64,000 nt of DNA from Flavobacterium sp. xlx-214 (lineage in GTDB: Bacteria > Bacteroidota > Bacteroidia > Flavobacteriales > Flavobacteriaceae): assembly GCF_013874595.1 (NCBI RefSeq), contig NZ_CP059431.1, positions 1,054,001-1,118,000 on the forward strand, given 5' to 3'. Both the position numbers and the translations under genes were made by a program. Below, in pieces: positions 1-8,708 of the stretch. The notes under the pieces are model-generated. The model saw nothing but the letters and a program-made list of their open reading frames with translations, was not told where the DNA came from and did no database searches. The first letter of the stretch is position 1. Each line of letters opens with the position of its first letter.

Positions 1-125
1 GCTACAGAATAGTATCAAAAATATGTTAACAATATTGCAGCAAAGCTGCGTTTAAAGTTCCAAGTTTAAAGTTAAAGGTTGCAAACCTTAAACAAAAAAA
101 ACGTGAAACCTTAAACAAAAACTTA

Positions 126-233
126 GGGTGGTTATAGCGTTGGGGCTCACCTCTTCCCATCTCGAACAGAGAAGTTAAGCCCAATTGCGCAGATGGTACT
201 GCATATTAATGTGGGAGAGTATGTCACCGCCTT
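126..233 (+). rRNA. rrf: 5S ribosomal RNA
   Basis: Structural RNA of the large ribosomal subunit. The sequence contains the conserved 5S core (CCCATCTCGAACAGAGAAGTT region around 157-177) and its ends pair (GGGTGG at about 126-131 with CACCGCC at about 225-231). It is about 108 nt long, normal for Bacteroidota. A hairpin terminator follows at once. A recognisable 23S 3' end was not seen in bases 1-125, so this is the last gene of an rRNA operon whose larger genes lie upstream of the window. Confidence 0.95.
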
Positions 234-241
234 TTTTTAGA

Positions 242-275
242 AACCCCTTCACGAAAGTGAAGGGGTTTTCTTTTT
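242..275 (+). terminator. Rho-independent terminator of the rRNA operon
   Basis: Perfect stem ACCCCTTCAC / GTGAAGGGGT with a GAAA tetraloop, followed by TTTTCTTTTT. It lies 10 bases after the 5S rRNA. Confidence 0.9.
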
Positions 276-407
276 ATAATCCTTATCAGACACAAGCGCA
301 GCGAACTGACGAAGTAAATGCTGGGGATTTTTTGTTTTGGATAATTAAATGTTTTTTTTTTTTGATTATAAGGTTTAATTGATATTTTTATAATCAATTT
401 AAAAACC

Positions 408-1115
408 ATGAATAACCTTGTAAACTACTATTTTTACTTACTGTTTTTAATATCAATTACTGTAAATGCACAAAACAGTACTTACACCCAAAAAGCTGAA
501 TACGGATATAAAGGGGCTGTGAAAAAAGTTACCAGCTATATAGTTGATGCAACTAAATATACTATTCCTACAGATACTGTTGCATTTACTGGTAAAACCA
601 TTATGACTTTTACCAAAAATGGAGATGTTATCAACTATTTGCGTAGATACAATCAGCCTAAATACAACTATAAAAGTAAAGCTGTTTTTAAAGGAATAGG
701 AAAAAACATTAGTTATAAAGAAGAATATACTTTAAATGATGCTCCTGCTGAAAAAAAGGAATATCAATTTATTTGGACAAATCCTTTAGAGTATAAAATT
801 GTTGTTAATAAAGATTCGTTAAACCAAGTACGTACTATTACTTTAAACAATGATTTTAGCATTCATAAAGTTACTTTTAAAGGACTTAATTATTTTTCTG
901 AAGAACAAGCAACCTATCAATACGCTAACAATTTATTAGAAAAAATTACTTACAAAGTAACAATTACTAATAATGAAGAAACTAACACAAAAGAAGATAT
1001 TCGTTTAATAAAAGCAGTTGATGTTTACAACAACCCCACGGTAATTTACTTTTTTGAAAAAGAAAGCAGTCGAGTACCTAAATCTGTTGTGTTTAAGTAT
1101 TATGAATATTATTAA
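408..1115 (+). CDS. hypothetical secreted protein
   Basis: 235 residues, function not recognised. The first 21 residues form a signal peptide with a hydrophobic core (YYFYLLFLISITVNAQ) and cleavage after NAQ, so a periplasmic or outer-membrane location is likely. The rest is Tyr/Lys/Thr-rich with short repeating beta-strand-like segments ending in Y-N-N-x-T/P turns, which recall the small RHS-like or wall-associated repeats common in Bacteroidota. That is only a resemblance. It stands alone between the rRNA terminator and a convergent DUF808 gene, with which it shares a hairpin terminator. Confidence 0.7.
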   Translation: MNNLVNYYFYLLFLISITVNAQNSTYTQKAEYGYKGAVKKVTSYIVDATKYTIPTDTVAFTGKTIMTFTKNGDVINYLRRYNQPKYNYKSKAVFKGIGKNISYKEEYTLNDAPAEKKEYQFIWTNPLEYKIVVNKDSLNQVRTITLNNDFSIHKVTFKGLNYFSEEQATYQYANNLLEKITYKVTITNNEETNTKEDIRLIKAVDVYNNPTVIYFFEKESSRVPKSVVFKYYEYY

Positions 1116-1131
1116 GGAGAAGATTAAAATT

Positions 1132-1168
1132 AAAAAGAAAGAGAGTCATATTGACTCTCTTTCTTTTT
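1132..1168. terminator. bidirectional terminator
   Basis: A 17-bp stem (AAAAAGAAAGAGAGTCA pairing with its complement, 3-nt loop) with A- and T-rich flanks between the convergent genes at 408-1115 and 1167-2078. It touches the stop codon of the minus-strand gene. Confidence 0.85.
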
Positions 1169-2078
1169 AATGACTGCTTTTCAGTCCAAATACCTTCTTA
1201 GTTGCTGTTACTAAAAGCACTAATACCAAACCGGCTACAATACCAAAAGCAAAATGCTTAACCGTTTCAGGGATTGTTGGGAAAAGATGGTGCAAGTAAT
1301 CAATATTATGATCAAAAATGCCTCCCGAAACCAATAACAATGCTAAAGTTCCTACAACACCCAATATTTTAATTACCCAAGGTAATGCCTTTATCAAAAG
1401 ATTACCAAGTGTAGCTAAAACTCCTTTTCCGTCTTTCGATTTTTTAATAAGCTTATAGCCTGCATCATCCATACGTACTATCAAAGCTACAATACCATAC
1501 ACACCTACAGTTGCAATGATTGATACCACCGATACTGTTACAATTTCAACCAATAAAGGATTAAATTGCGATTTAAGAGCCTCATACCCTTCTTTTGCAG
1601 CAGCTAATGCGATGATGACAATTTCTAACGATAAAATAAAATCAGTTGTAATTGCCGACTTTACTTTTTTCTTTTCCATATCTTCAGGGCTTTCAGTAGT
1701 TGTAACTGTTGCTTCTTCAATAACTTCAGAACCTTTTTTCTGTCTATGAAAAATAAACTCTACAATCTTCTCTACTCCTTCAAAAGCAAGGTAAAATCCT
1801 CCTATAATCAAAATAATTTTAATGGCTGGTGAATACAACCATTCTAGCAAAAACACAAAAGGCACAATAATAAGTTTGTTTACAAACGATCCTTTCATAA
1901 TTTTCATAAGTACAGGCACTTCTCTAGAAGATAGAAATCCTGTAGCTTTTTCGGCATTTACTGCTAAATCATCGCCCAATATGCCGGCTGTTTTTTGTGT
2001 TGCAATTTTACTAGTAACCGCTACATCGTCCATCAACGCAGCTATATCGTCTAAAATTGCAAAAAAACCTGATGCCAT
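1167..2078 (-). CDS. DUF808 (YedI-type) inner-membrane protein
   Basis: 303 residues. The N-terminus (MASGFFAILDDIAALMDDVA, then KTAGILGDDLAVNAE) is the signature of the DUF808/YedI family, whose biochemical role is unknown. Hydrophobic segments at about 68-108, 145-162, 175-200, 230-253 and 275-297 predict a polytopic inner-membrane protein. A charged stretch at about 112-140 (KKGSEVIEE...EKKK) is probably a cytoplasmic loop. Length and start agree with the family. Single-gene unit, convergent with the 408-1115 gene. Confidence 0.85.
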   Translation of the reverse strand: MASGFFAILDDIAALMDDVAVTSKIATQKTAGILGDDLAVNAEKATGFLSSREVPVLMKIMKGSFVNKLIIVPFVFLLEWLYSPAIKIILIIGGFYLAFEGVEKIVEFIFHRQKKGSEVIEEATVTTTESPEDMEKKKVKSAITTDFILSLEIVIIALAAAKEGYEALKSQFNPLLVEIVTVSVVSIIATVGVYGIVALIVRMDDAGYKLIKKSKDGKGVLATLGNLLIKALPWVIKILGVVGTLALLLVSGGIFDHNIDYLHHLFPTIPETVKHFAFGIVAGLVLVLLVTATKKVFGLKSSH

Positions 2079-2160
2079 ATACTTTTATTTTTTTGTGTAA
2101 AAATATAAATTTATCTTTAGTTTCGTTTTTTATAATCGTAATTTTTAAGAATAATTAACC

Positions 2161-2718
2161 ATGAAAAATATCTTTCCAGAAACCGAAATACTCCTTAAAA
2201 ATGGGGAAAAAGTAATCATAAGGCAAGCACAAAAAAGCGATGCTGAACAACTTATTAAAACGGTAAAACATTATGTAAAAGAAAGTACCTTTATACCGAT
2301 GTTGGAAAATGAATTTACATTTACCATTGAACAAGAAGAAGCTTTGATACAATCGTTTATAGATTTTGAAAATTCCTTGTTATTATTAGCTATTCATAAT
2401 AATCAAATAATTGGTAATATTGATGTTACTGGTAGCCGCAGAAAAATAATGGAACATACAGCTGTTATAGGCATGGGTATGTTATCGCAATGGCAAAACG
2501 GTGGTTTAGGCACAGCTTTAATGAACGCAGCTATTAATTGGGCAAAAGCAAATAGTTTGTTAGAAATTTTGTGGTTACAAGTATATACAGCAAATAATTT
2601 GGGACTAAATTTGTATAAAAAGGTAGGTTTTAAAGAAGTAGGAATTATCCAAGGTTTCTTTAAACAAGATAATACCTATTATGATAATTTAACCATGGTA
2701 TTAAGTGTAAAAGAATAA
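2161..2718 (+). CDS. GNAT family N-acetyltransferase
   Basis: 185 residues. Predicted to move an acetyl group from acetyl-CoA to an amine of unknown identity. The GNAT core is visible: beta strands around 80-105 (LLLLAIHNNQIIGNIDV), then the CoA-binding loop with Q-N-G-G-L-G-T-A-L at about 117-125, and the C-terminal W-L-Q-V-Y-T-A-N-N-L...LYKKVGF segment (about 138-165), as in RimI-like and PhnO-like enzymes. It is the first of five closely packed plus-strand genes ending at 4845 (gaps of 12, 8 and 3 bases, then an overlap), so probably co-transcribed with them. Confidence 0.85.
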   Translation: MKNIFPETEILLKNGEKVIIRQAQKSDAEQLIKTVKHYVKESTFIPMLENEFTFTIEQEEALIQSFIDFENSLLLLAIHNNQIIGNIDVTGSRRKIMEHTAVIGMGMLSQWQNGGLGTALMNAAINWAKANSLLEILWLQVYTANNLGLNLYKKVGFKEVGIIQGFFKQDNTYYDNLTMVLSVKE

Positions 2719-2730
2719 ATAATCAATTAA

Positions 2731-3078
2731 ATGGGACGTATATTTTTAAAGCATTTTTTGATACGCTTGTTTATTATAAGCATTCCGCTGGGTGTTTTGT
2801 ACGGATACTCGCAAATGGCTTTTGAAGCAAACCGACAAAAAGGACATCCTACTGATGTTGGTTTAGGTGTTGCCATTATTTTGTTTTTTTTACTTTGTTT
2901 TATGGCTATTGGTTTAATTGCCGATTTTATAATTCGTTTACGTACCAAACAAAAAACAATTGCGCTTAGCAACCTGCCCTTTTTAGCTTTATTTAATATT
3001 CCTATTTTGTATATACACTGTCAAATGAGCGATTATTGTGAAAATTGCTTTTGCAGTTGGTTTATTAACCTTTTTTAA
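2731..3078 (+). CDS. small hypothetical membrane protein
   Basis: 115 residues, family not recognised. Three hydrophobic segments at about 9-27, 46-68 and 80-95 predict an inner-membrane protein. The C-terminus is Cys-rich (IHCQMSDYCENCFC), which could form disulfides or bind metal if exposed. It follows the GNAT gene by 12 bases and precedes the DUF4256 gene by 8, consistent with one transcript. Confidence 0.65.
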   Translation: MGRIFLKHFLIRLFIISIPLGVLYGYSQMAFEANRQKGHPTDVGLGVAIILFFLLCFMAIGLIADFIIRLRTKQKTIALSNLPFLALFNIPILYIHCQMSDYCENCFCSWFINLF

Positions 3079-3086
3079 AAAATTGT

Positions 3087-3641
3087 ATGAAAAAATTAAC
3101 CGCACAACAACAAACTGATTTGTTATCATTGCTTCAAAATAGATTTGAAAGTAATAAAAACAGACACGAAAATTTAGATTGGAAAGATGTTGAAACAAAA
3201 TTATTGCAAAATCCATCTAAATTAGTATCACTTCATGAAATGGAACTTACCGAAGGTGAACCTGATGTTATTGCTTTTGATGCAACTACTAAAGAATACA
3301 TTTTTTGCGATTGCGCTAAGGAAAGTCCAAAAGGTAGACGTAGTTATTGTTACGATGCCGATGCTTTAAACAAACGCAAAGAACACAAACCTAAAAATAA
3401 TGTTTTAGATGTGGCTGCACAAATGGGCATTACTCTTTTAAATGAGCAACAATATAAACAATTGCAACAACTAGGTAATTTTGATACCAAAACATCAAGC
3501 TGGATTGAAACACCAGATGAAATTAGAAATTTAGGTGGCGCTCTTTTTGCCGATTTTAGATACAATACTGTATTTGTGTACCATAATGGTGCCGAATCGT
3601 ATTATGCTGCTCGTGGGTTTCGTGGTTTATTAAAAATATAA
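3087..3641 (+). CDS. DUF4256 family protein
   Basis: 184 residues. The order of segments (NRHENLDWKDVE, then LHEMELTEGEPDV, FCDCAKESPKGRRSYCYD, and the C-terminal SYYAARGFRGLLKI) matches the DUF4256 family, soluble proteins of unknown function found in Firmicutes and Bacteroidota. Conserved Cys, Asp and Glu residues in CDCAKESPKGRRSYCYD would suit a metal or catalytic site, but this is inference. Immediately followed by a MepB-family gene (3-base gap). Confidence 0.85.
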   Translation: MKKLTAQQQTDLLSLLQNRFESNKNRHENLDWKDVETKLLQNPSKLVSLHEMELTEGEPDVIAFDATTKEYIFCDCAKESPKGRRSYCYDADALNKRKEHKPKNNVLDVAAQMGITLLNEQQYKQLQQLGNFDTKTSSWIETPDEIRNLGGALFADFRYNTVFVYHNGAESYYAARGFRGLLKI

Positions 3642-3644
3642 ACC

Positions 3645-4115
3645 ATGCAAAATATAGTAACGGCATTAATCACTTTGTTACAAAAAAAGATAAAAGTAGA
3701 TCTTTTACATTATAAAGAAGACTTAGAAAGTACCGATTATTTAGGATGTACTTTTACCTTTAACAACCAACAATATGTGTACCGCAAAGCCAAAGTAACA
3801 CCTAAAAAAGTAGGTTGTTTTGTAGCTTTGTGGCAACGTAATGGTAAAGGCATTACAGAACCTTTTCAAAGTACCGCTCCGTTTGATTTTTATATTATTG
3901 AAATAGAAAATCAAGATAATACTGGTTATTTTATATTTCCTAAAAATGCTTTAATAGTCAATGGTATTTTATCAACACCAATAAAAGAAGGCAAACGCGG
4001 TTTTAGATTGTACGCCCCTAATGATATTGTTGCTAATAAACAAGCTACCAAAACTAAGGCTTGGCAAACTAATTATTTTGTAAGTAAATCATCATTCAAT
4101 GAAAAATCGCTTTAA
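3645..4115 (+). CDS. MepB family protein
   Basis: 156 residues. Resembles MepB, the protein of unknown function encoded beside the MepR/MepA multidrug system in Staphylococcus. Markers are ESTDYLGCTFTF, YVYRKAKVTPKKVGCFVALW, the PFDFYIIEI strand, YFIFPKNALIVNGIL and the R-x-Y-A-P segment near the end. No MATE pump or MarR regulator lies nearby, so a drug-resistance role should not be assumed. The last 17 bases overlap the start of the next gene, suggesting translational coupling. Confidence 0.8.
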   Translation: MQNIVTALITLLQKKIKVDLLHYKEDLESTDYLGCTFTFNNQQYVYRKAKVTPKKVGCFVALWQRNGKGITEPFQSTAPFDFYIIEIENQDNTGYFIFPKNALIVNGILSTPIKEGKRGFRLYAPNDIVANKQATKTKAWQTNYFVSKSSFNEKSL

Positions 4116-4845
4116 AACAAATGCAACAACAACATTAAGAGCAAGTTTTTTTGTAGCAATAATATCTACTTTGGGTGCTTGTAACAAAGCAATAGAAAAA
4201 CCAACAGAAAAGCAAGTTAACAATACAAGTGTTGTTACAAAACCTGTGCAAGAAGAAAAAGCAGTTACCAGTAGAGTTGTGTTTACATCTTATAATGATA
4301 ATGGCGATTACTTTTTACTAAACGCAACAGAAAATAATGGCAATACACAGTTTATAAATAACCTTGACGATCGCTCTTTGTTGTATGGCGATGTTATTGA
4401 TGCTACTTGGAAAAATGATACTATTTATATGGCAGGCGATGGCGATACACCTGCAATTGCCAAACATTTACTGTCTTTTAAAAAAGTAAAAGATGGCAAT
4501 GTGTCTTTATTCAGAAAAAAATATCCCAAACAACTTAAATACCATTATGCCACTACGGCTAATTACAGTACATCGTATCTAGATGAATTGTATTTGCTAA
4601 CCGAAAGTTACATAGCCAACACCAAAAACACTCTTTTGTTAGATATTATTGCGCATAAAGAACAAATTGAATATTCTATTGAAGAACAAACCAGAAACAA
4701 CCAAGAATATACCGTAATTGGTATAGGTAAAGTGTTTGAGCATCGTACAACTACAGTTCAATGGTTGTATTACAACATAGAAAATCATACCCTTTATGAA
4801 TACGATTTACCAAATGATGAACTATTGCCGTTTAGTACCAACTAA
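4099..4845 (+). CDS. hypothetical lipoprotein
   Basis: 248 residues, function unknown. The N-terminus is a lipoprotein signal: positive start (KNRFK), hydrophobic segment, then lipobox L-G-A-C with the lipidated Cys at about residue 28. The mature part lacks membrane segments and contains D-N-G-D and A-G-D-G-D turns that may bind calcium. The start overlaps the MepB gene by 17 bases in another frame. Last gene of the 2161-4845 cluster. Confidence 0.7.
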   Translation: MKNRFKTNATTTLRASFFVAIISTLGACNKAIEKPTEKQVNNTSVVTKPVQEEKAVTSRVVFTSYNDNGDYFLLNATENNGNTQFINNLDDRSLLYGDVIDATWKNDTIYMAGDGDTPAIAKHLLSFKKVKDGNVSLFRKKYPKQLKYHYATTANYSTSYLDELYLLTESYIANTKNTLLLDIIAHKEQIEYSIEEQTRNNQEYTVIGIGKVFEHRTTTVQWLYYNIENHTLYEYDLPNDELLPFSTN

Positions 4846-5186
4846 CATTTTTTATTATCATAATTAAGTTGTAACTTGCTTACCTATCACTTACGATACA
4901 ACAATTATGAGTATTTCTAGCTTTTATGTAACAAATAATCATTTATTTCGCTTAATGCGAACGTTGTTGTATTTACATGATGATGTTTTTTTAAAAAACT
5001 CTAAAGAGTTTATTCAATAAGCCCTGTCATAACTCTAGACAGGGATCTATTTTCGACTTTTAGCATTTTAATCATTTTCAGTTTTTATTTAGGATAGCGG
5101 TATCATTAAATTACCAATGTATGCTATGTTATATTTTAATGATGAGTTATGATCGCCTTTAAAAATTGAAGTAATAAAAAAACATC
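4846..5186. other. intergenic region with small ORF and hairpins
   Basis: 341 bases without a long gene. It holds a 37-codon plus-strand ORF (ATG at 4907, stop at 5018-5020), a 7-bp perfect inverted repeat at 4996-5011 (AAACTCT-AA-AGAGTTT), and another at 5022-5044 (CCCTGTC, 9-nt loop, GACAGGG) right after the ORF stop. The second hairpin lacks a proper U-run, so it is not a confident terminator. The ORF peptide is not recognised and may be chance. Confidence 0.4.
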
Positions 5187-5564
5187 ATGTCACAAAATAT
5201 CATTTTAACAACAGGATTATACGATTTAATAAAAGACCACGTACGTAGAAAAAAAGTAACTCAGGCTGAAGAAGACCTTCTTTTAAACGAACTTAAACAC
5301 GCATCGCAAGTATTACGTAAAGATTTACCAGAGAACATAGTATCGGTAAATAAAAAAGTTACGTACAAAGACCTTGAAAATAATGTAGAGAAAACCGTTT
5401 TATTTGTAGGTCCTAAAAACGCTAAAATAAGCAAAAATAAAATTTCTATATTATCTGATGAAGGTATTGCAATGGTAGGCTACCCAATTGGTAATGTAAT
5501 TGAATGGCCTAGTAAAAAAGGAAATTTAAAGTTAGAAATTTTAAATGTTGAAGAAATAGCTTAA
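5187..5564 (+). CDS. GreA/GreB C-terminal-like (Rnk-type) protein
   Basis: 125 residues. Residues 45-115 (VSVNKKVTYKDLEN, FVGPKNAKISKNKISILSDEG, MVGYPIGNVIEWP) match the FKBP-like C-terminal domain of transcript cleavage factors GreA/GreB and of the RNA-polymerase-binding regulator Rnk. The N-terminal 45 residues are a short helical segment, too short for a full Gre coiled coil and without a clear acidic tip. It is therefore likely to bind in the RNAP secondary channel as a regulator rather than act as a cleavage factor; this is inferred from the fold. Single gene with its own terminator. Confidence 0.8.
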   Translation: MSQNIILTTGLYDLIKDHVRRKKVTQAEEDLLLNELKHASQVLRKDLPENIVSVNKKVTYKDLENNVEKTVLFVGPKNAKISKNKISILSDEGIAMVGYPIGNVIEWPSKKGNLKLEILNVEEIA

Positions 5565-5568
5565 TAAT

Positions 5569-5600
5569 AAAAAGGCTGTCTTATATAAGACAGCCTTTTT
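5569..5600. terminator. bidirectional terminator
   Basis: Stem AAAAGGCTGTCTTA / TAAGACAGCCTTTT with flanking A- and T-runs, directly after the Gre-like gene. Confidence 0.9.
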
Positions 5601-5728
5601 TGTTTTCAAAACGAAGTATTTTAAGTAGGAACAAGCGTAATGCTTGCGTAAGCGAAGAGGAAATTTTTCAAATCTTTCTGTTATACATTAACCCGCTCTT
5701 TTGTTAAACTGCTTATTAACAACAGTTT

Positions 5729-6509
5729 TTACTTTTTATAAAAGAACCATCCATCTTCGACAGTTGGTTGCCAATTTTCATTCTTATGCTTTTTGATTTT
5801 TAACTTTTTAAATATTTTCTTAGGACCAGTAATTGTCATAGTAAAAGACTTTCCAATATTTTTTTTATTCTTTTCATTAAAAATATAAGATACTCTATAT
5901 TCTTCTCTACTTACTATTTTGTCAATATATGAATAAAGAAATTCGCTAATTTCTTTTGGGTTTGGAAATTTTTCAGATTGCTCAAATTCTATTTCAAAAC
6001 TTCCCTCATATTTGAATTGAGGAGCATAATCAAATAAGAAATTATTATTTTCTTTCTGTTTATTAAAATAAGTATTGTATTCTTCTTTACTTTCAAAAAT
6101 TACTTCTTCATAATAATATTCAAATGGGAATTTTTCATTTAAACTTGTAATTTGATTTAGATCAAATTTATAAGTATGACCATCGTGAGTCATAGCACTT
6201 TTTTGAGTTGGGTTAATTGTCCAACCTGCTTCTTCTTTATGATTCTTAATGATATTAATTCTAAAATTCGGATTCTCTATAGAGTTTGGTACTTCTTCAC
6301 CAAGTTTTATAGCCCTAACAAAATTTGATATTTCTAAAGAATCTTCTATAATAAAAATTATATTTTTCATAAGTTTTTGATTGGTCGTAATGAGGATAAC
6401 GTCCAATAATCTTTGTTGATGAATCTATTTTAAGAGTATCAAATATATTTTTTTGGCTAAAAACATTTATTGAAATAAATGAGATTAAAATAAGGAGTAG
6501 ATTTTTCAT
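5729..6509 (-). pseudogene. secreted hypothetical protein, split by a frameshift
   Basis: Two overlapping minus-strand frames appear to be one gene. The upstream frame begins at 6509 with a signal peptide (KNLLLILISFISINVFSQ) and stays open to 6315. The downstream frame (6406-5729) has a hydrophilic 200-residue body rich in Lys/Glu/Tyr with no recognised domain. Changing frame at one of two homopolymers (A5 at 6353-6357 or T5 at 6363-6367, plus-strand coordinates) by removing one base would give about 257 residues with a signal peptide. Either a real pseudogene, a phase-variable tract or a sequencing error. Codon use does not differ from neighbours. Confidence 0.65.
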
Positions 6510-6684
6510 TTAAAGGGTTAAAATTGTTACTAACATTTTTTATTAACAAACTAAATATACAAAAGCTCCGTGTAAAATTAACTTTAAAACCAACTTTAAA
6601 CTTTAACAAAAAGTGACTATAAAGCGCACTAGCCTACATTAAATTCTTTACCTTTTTTGATTATTTTAGTTTTAAAAAAAACGT

Positions 6685-7308
6685 ATGATTATTTTTGGAA
6701 CTCGTGGTAAGGTACTTAGTAATAAAAACGCTACTAAAAAACTAAACTGCAAAAACTGCTCTTCGCAAAACACAGTAACTGCTTTTACCTCTTTTAGATA
6801 TTTTCATATTTTCTGGATTCCTTTTTTTCCAATTAGCAAGAAAATAACCACTCAATGTTCGCATTGCAAACAAGTACAATATCAAAATGAATTGAATGAG
6901 TTTGAATTACAAACGTTTAAAGGAATAACCAATACTAAAATTCCATGGCGTTTTTACTTTGGGCTTATTTTAATTGGGTTGTTTTTTGCTTTGATTACTT
7001 TTACTATTGTAAGCTCTAGTATAGAAACAGGTAAAAATGCTAAAAACCCTGAAGTGAACGATATTTATGAAATTGAGAACTATAATAACGGAAAACGTAC
7101 CTATACTGTTTATAAAATTGTTGATGTAACAAAAGACTCGGTTACTTTTGAAATGAATGATTATGAAGTAGAAAGTGTAACTAAGGTTGATGATTTAATG
7201 AGAGAACATCCTAACGATTATTCTGAAAAGCTTACTGTTTCCAAAGAAGAACTTGTAAAAATGTATAAAACCGATGTAATTCATAGCATTCATAAAGCTA
7301 AAGAATAA
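6685..7308 (+). CDS. zinc-ribbon membrane protein
   Basis: 207 residues. The N-terminus has a treble Cys arrangement: C-K-N-C at about 22-25 and C-S-H-C at about 57-60, giving a four-Cys zinc ribbon of the kind seen in the zinc-ribbon_15 family, with the hydrophobic hairpin FRYFHIFWIPFFPISK between. One clear transmembrane helix follows at about 92-113. The C-terminal 90 residues are charged and probably lie across the membrane. Function unknown. Single gene followed by a strong terminator. Confidence 0.75.
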   Translation: MIIFGTRGKVLSNKNATKKLNCKNCSSQNTVTAFTSFRYFHIFWIPFFPISKKITTQCSHCKQVQYQNELNEFELQTFKGITNTKIPWRFYFGLILIGLFFALITFTIVSSSIETGKNAKNPEVNDIYEIENYNNGKRTYTVYKIVDVTKDSVTFEMNDYEVESVTKVDDLMREHPNDYSEKLTVSKEELVKMYKTDVIHSIHKAKE

Positions 7309-7342
7309 GCAAATACAGGTTTATGTATTTAATTAGAAATAT

Positions 7343-7378
7343 AAAACGCTGATGTAACCCTACATCAGCGTTTTTTTT
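7343..7378 (+). terminator. Rho-independent terminator
   Basis: Perfect 14-bp stem (AAAACGCTGATGTA and complement), ACCC loop, then eight T in a row. Serves the zinc-ribbon gene. Confidence 0.92.
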
Positions 7379-7420
7379 AGGAATCTTATTTTGTACCTTT
7401 ATTTTTTATAACAAATTACA

Positions 7421-7948
7421 ATGGATGAATTAATTGCTTTGTTTGATAAACACCAACTTTTTGATAAAGAAATAACACTTAATCGCAATGCTTACTTAAA
7501 AAAAGCAGGTAGTATTGATACTAATATTTATTTTATAAAAGAAGGTAGCGTTAAGGTTTTTATTACCAACGATGGCAATGAACAAATTGTGCGTTTAGGA
7601 TATAAAAACAATATCATAGCATCATTAGATTCTTTTTTAACACAAGAAACATCCGATTTTACCATACAAGCCCTAAAGAAAACAACACTTAAAGTAATTA
7701 CAAAACAGCAATTTCAATTGTTTTTAGAAGCCGATACGAAACATTTACAACTTTGGATTTCTATTTTACAAGATTTGGTTTTACAGCAAATAGAACGTGA
7801 GAAAGATCTGCTAACATTGTTACCCAAAGAACGATATCAACGTGTTTTAGAACGTAGTCCACAATTATTTCAAGAAATTCCCAACAAGCACATTGCAAAT
7901 TATTTACGAATGAAACCAGAAACATTATCAAGACTTAAAAAACATTGA
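7421..7948 (+). CDS. Crp/Fnr family transcriptional regulator
   Basis: 175 residues. The N-terminal two thirds is a cyclic-nucleotide-binding beta barrel (SIDTNIYFIKEGSVKVFITNDGNEQIVRLGYKNN), followed by a dimerisation helix (about 100-125) and a winged-helix segment with the recognition motif N-K-H-I-A-N-Y-L-R-M-K-P-E-T-L-S-R near the end. The barrel lacks the R-S-A phosphate-binding cassette of cAMP-binding CRP, so the ligand is unknown. Length is slightly short but usual for Bacteroidota members. It precedes a DinB-like gene by 51 bases; regulators of this group often sit next to the gene they control. Confidence 0.87.
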   Translation: MDELIALFDKHQLFDKEITLNRNAYLKKAGSIDTNIYFIKEGSVKVFITNDGNEQIVRLGYKNNIIASLDSFLTQETSDFTIQALKKTTLKVITKQQFQLFLEADTKHLQLWISILQDLVLQQIEREKDLLTLLPKERYQRVLERSPQLFQEIPNKHIANYLRMKPETLSRLKKH

Positions 7949-7999
7949 TTTCAATCAACTTTTTTCTTTTTTTTCTGTTTTAGCTTTGAAAAAAAAATC

Positions 8000-8557
8000 A
8001 TGCACTTAAATACTTCTACTTTATTAAACGAATTAAAGGAACTAACCTTAGCTCATATTTCTTTTGCTGAAAATTTAAAATCAATCAACCTTACCATTTT
8101 AAACCAACGTTTAACACCTGATAGTTGGAGTATTTTAGAATGTTTGGAACATTTAAATAGATACGGTTCTTTTTATCATCCACAAATAGAACAAAAAATA
8201 GCAAGTTCTAATTCAAAACCGCAATCTGTCTTTAAACCAGGTTGGTTAGGTAATTACTTTGCAAATGCAATGCTACCTAAGGAAAAGCTTAATAAAATGA
8301 AAACGTTTAAGAGTTTGAACCCTATTAATAGTGTGCTAAACCAAAAAACCATAACTACTTTTTTAACACAACAAAATCAATTATTAAACATTCTTACAAA
8401 CGCAGAAAAAGTCAATTTAAATAGTTTACGTATTACTACAAGTATTTCAAGTATCATCAAACTAAAATTAGGCGATACTTTACGTGTTATTATCTATCAC
8501 AACAAAAGACATATAGTACAAGCACAAAAAGTTTTAGAAGGTATAGCAGATAGTTAA
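8000..8557 (+). CDS. DinB superfamily protein
   Basis: 185 residues, predicted four-helix bundle. Diagnostic segments are L-T-P-D-S-W-S-I-L-E-C-L-E-H-L-N at about 38-53, containing the first conserved His, and the C-terminal Y-H-N-K-R-H-I-V-Q-A at about 163-172, with two further His. Together they form the metal-binding triad of DinB/YfiT/bacillithiol-S-transferase-like proteins. Substrate unknown; family members include thiol-dependent transferases and damage-inducible proteins. Probably paired with the upstream Crp/Fnr regulator. Confidence 0.85.
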   Translation: MHLNTSTLLNELKELTLAHISFAENLKSINLTILNQRLTPDSWSILECLEHLNRYGSFYHPQIEQKIASSNSKPQSVFKPGWLGNYFANAMLPKEKLNKMKTFKSLNPINSVLNQKTITTFLTQQNQLLNILTNAEKVNLNSLRITTSISSIIKLKLGDTLRVIIYHNKRHIVQAQKVLEGIADS

Positions 8558-8600
8558 AAGGCACATTTTTTGATATTATTAACATATAAAATACAATTGT

Positions 8601-8708
8601 ATGAAAAAATATCTTTTTTTATTAGGTTTTGCCATACTAGGTATAGCAACTAATAGCTGTTCTGATAATGAAAGTAAAGCAAGTAGTTGCCGATTTAAAA
8701 GCAGATAA
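8601..8708 (+). pseudogene. truncated lipoprotein N-terminus
   Basis: A 35-codon ORF that is almost entirely a lipoprotein signal: KKYLFLLGFAILGIATNSC with a T-N-S-C lipobox, then only about 15 mature residues before TAA at 8706-8708. Its 3' part overlaps, in another frame, an ORF resembling the end of an AraC regulator (8668-8844). The simplest reading is a remnant left by a deletion that joined two unrelated genes. It could also be a real small lipoprotein. Confidence 0.45.

Noticed and set aside
1..125. 23S rRNA 3' end
   Set aside because: No conserved 23S terminal sequence could be recognised; the stretch has A+T-rich near-repeats (TTTAAAGTT, CCTTAAACAAAAA) typical of rRNA spacers.
185..409. 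Short ORFs on both strands at the window start
   Set aside because: They overlap the 5S rRNA and its terminator; no coding features.
5620..5690. Possible copies of one intergenic repeat (GCGTAAGCG-type) at 290-320, 5625-5665, 14080-14110 and 27118-27140
   Set aside because: Similarity is limited to a few short words and could not be aligned convincingly by eye.
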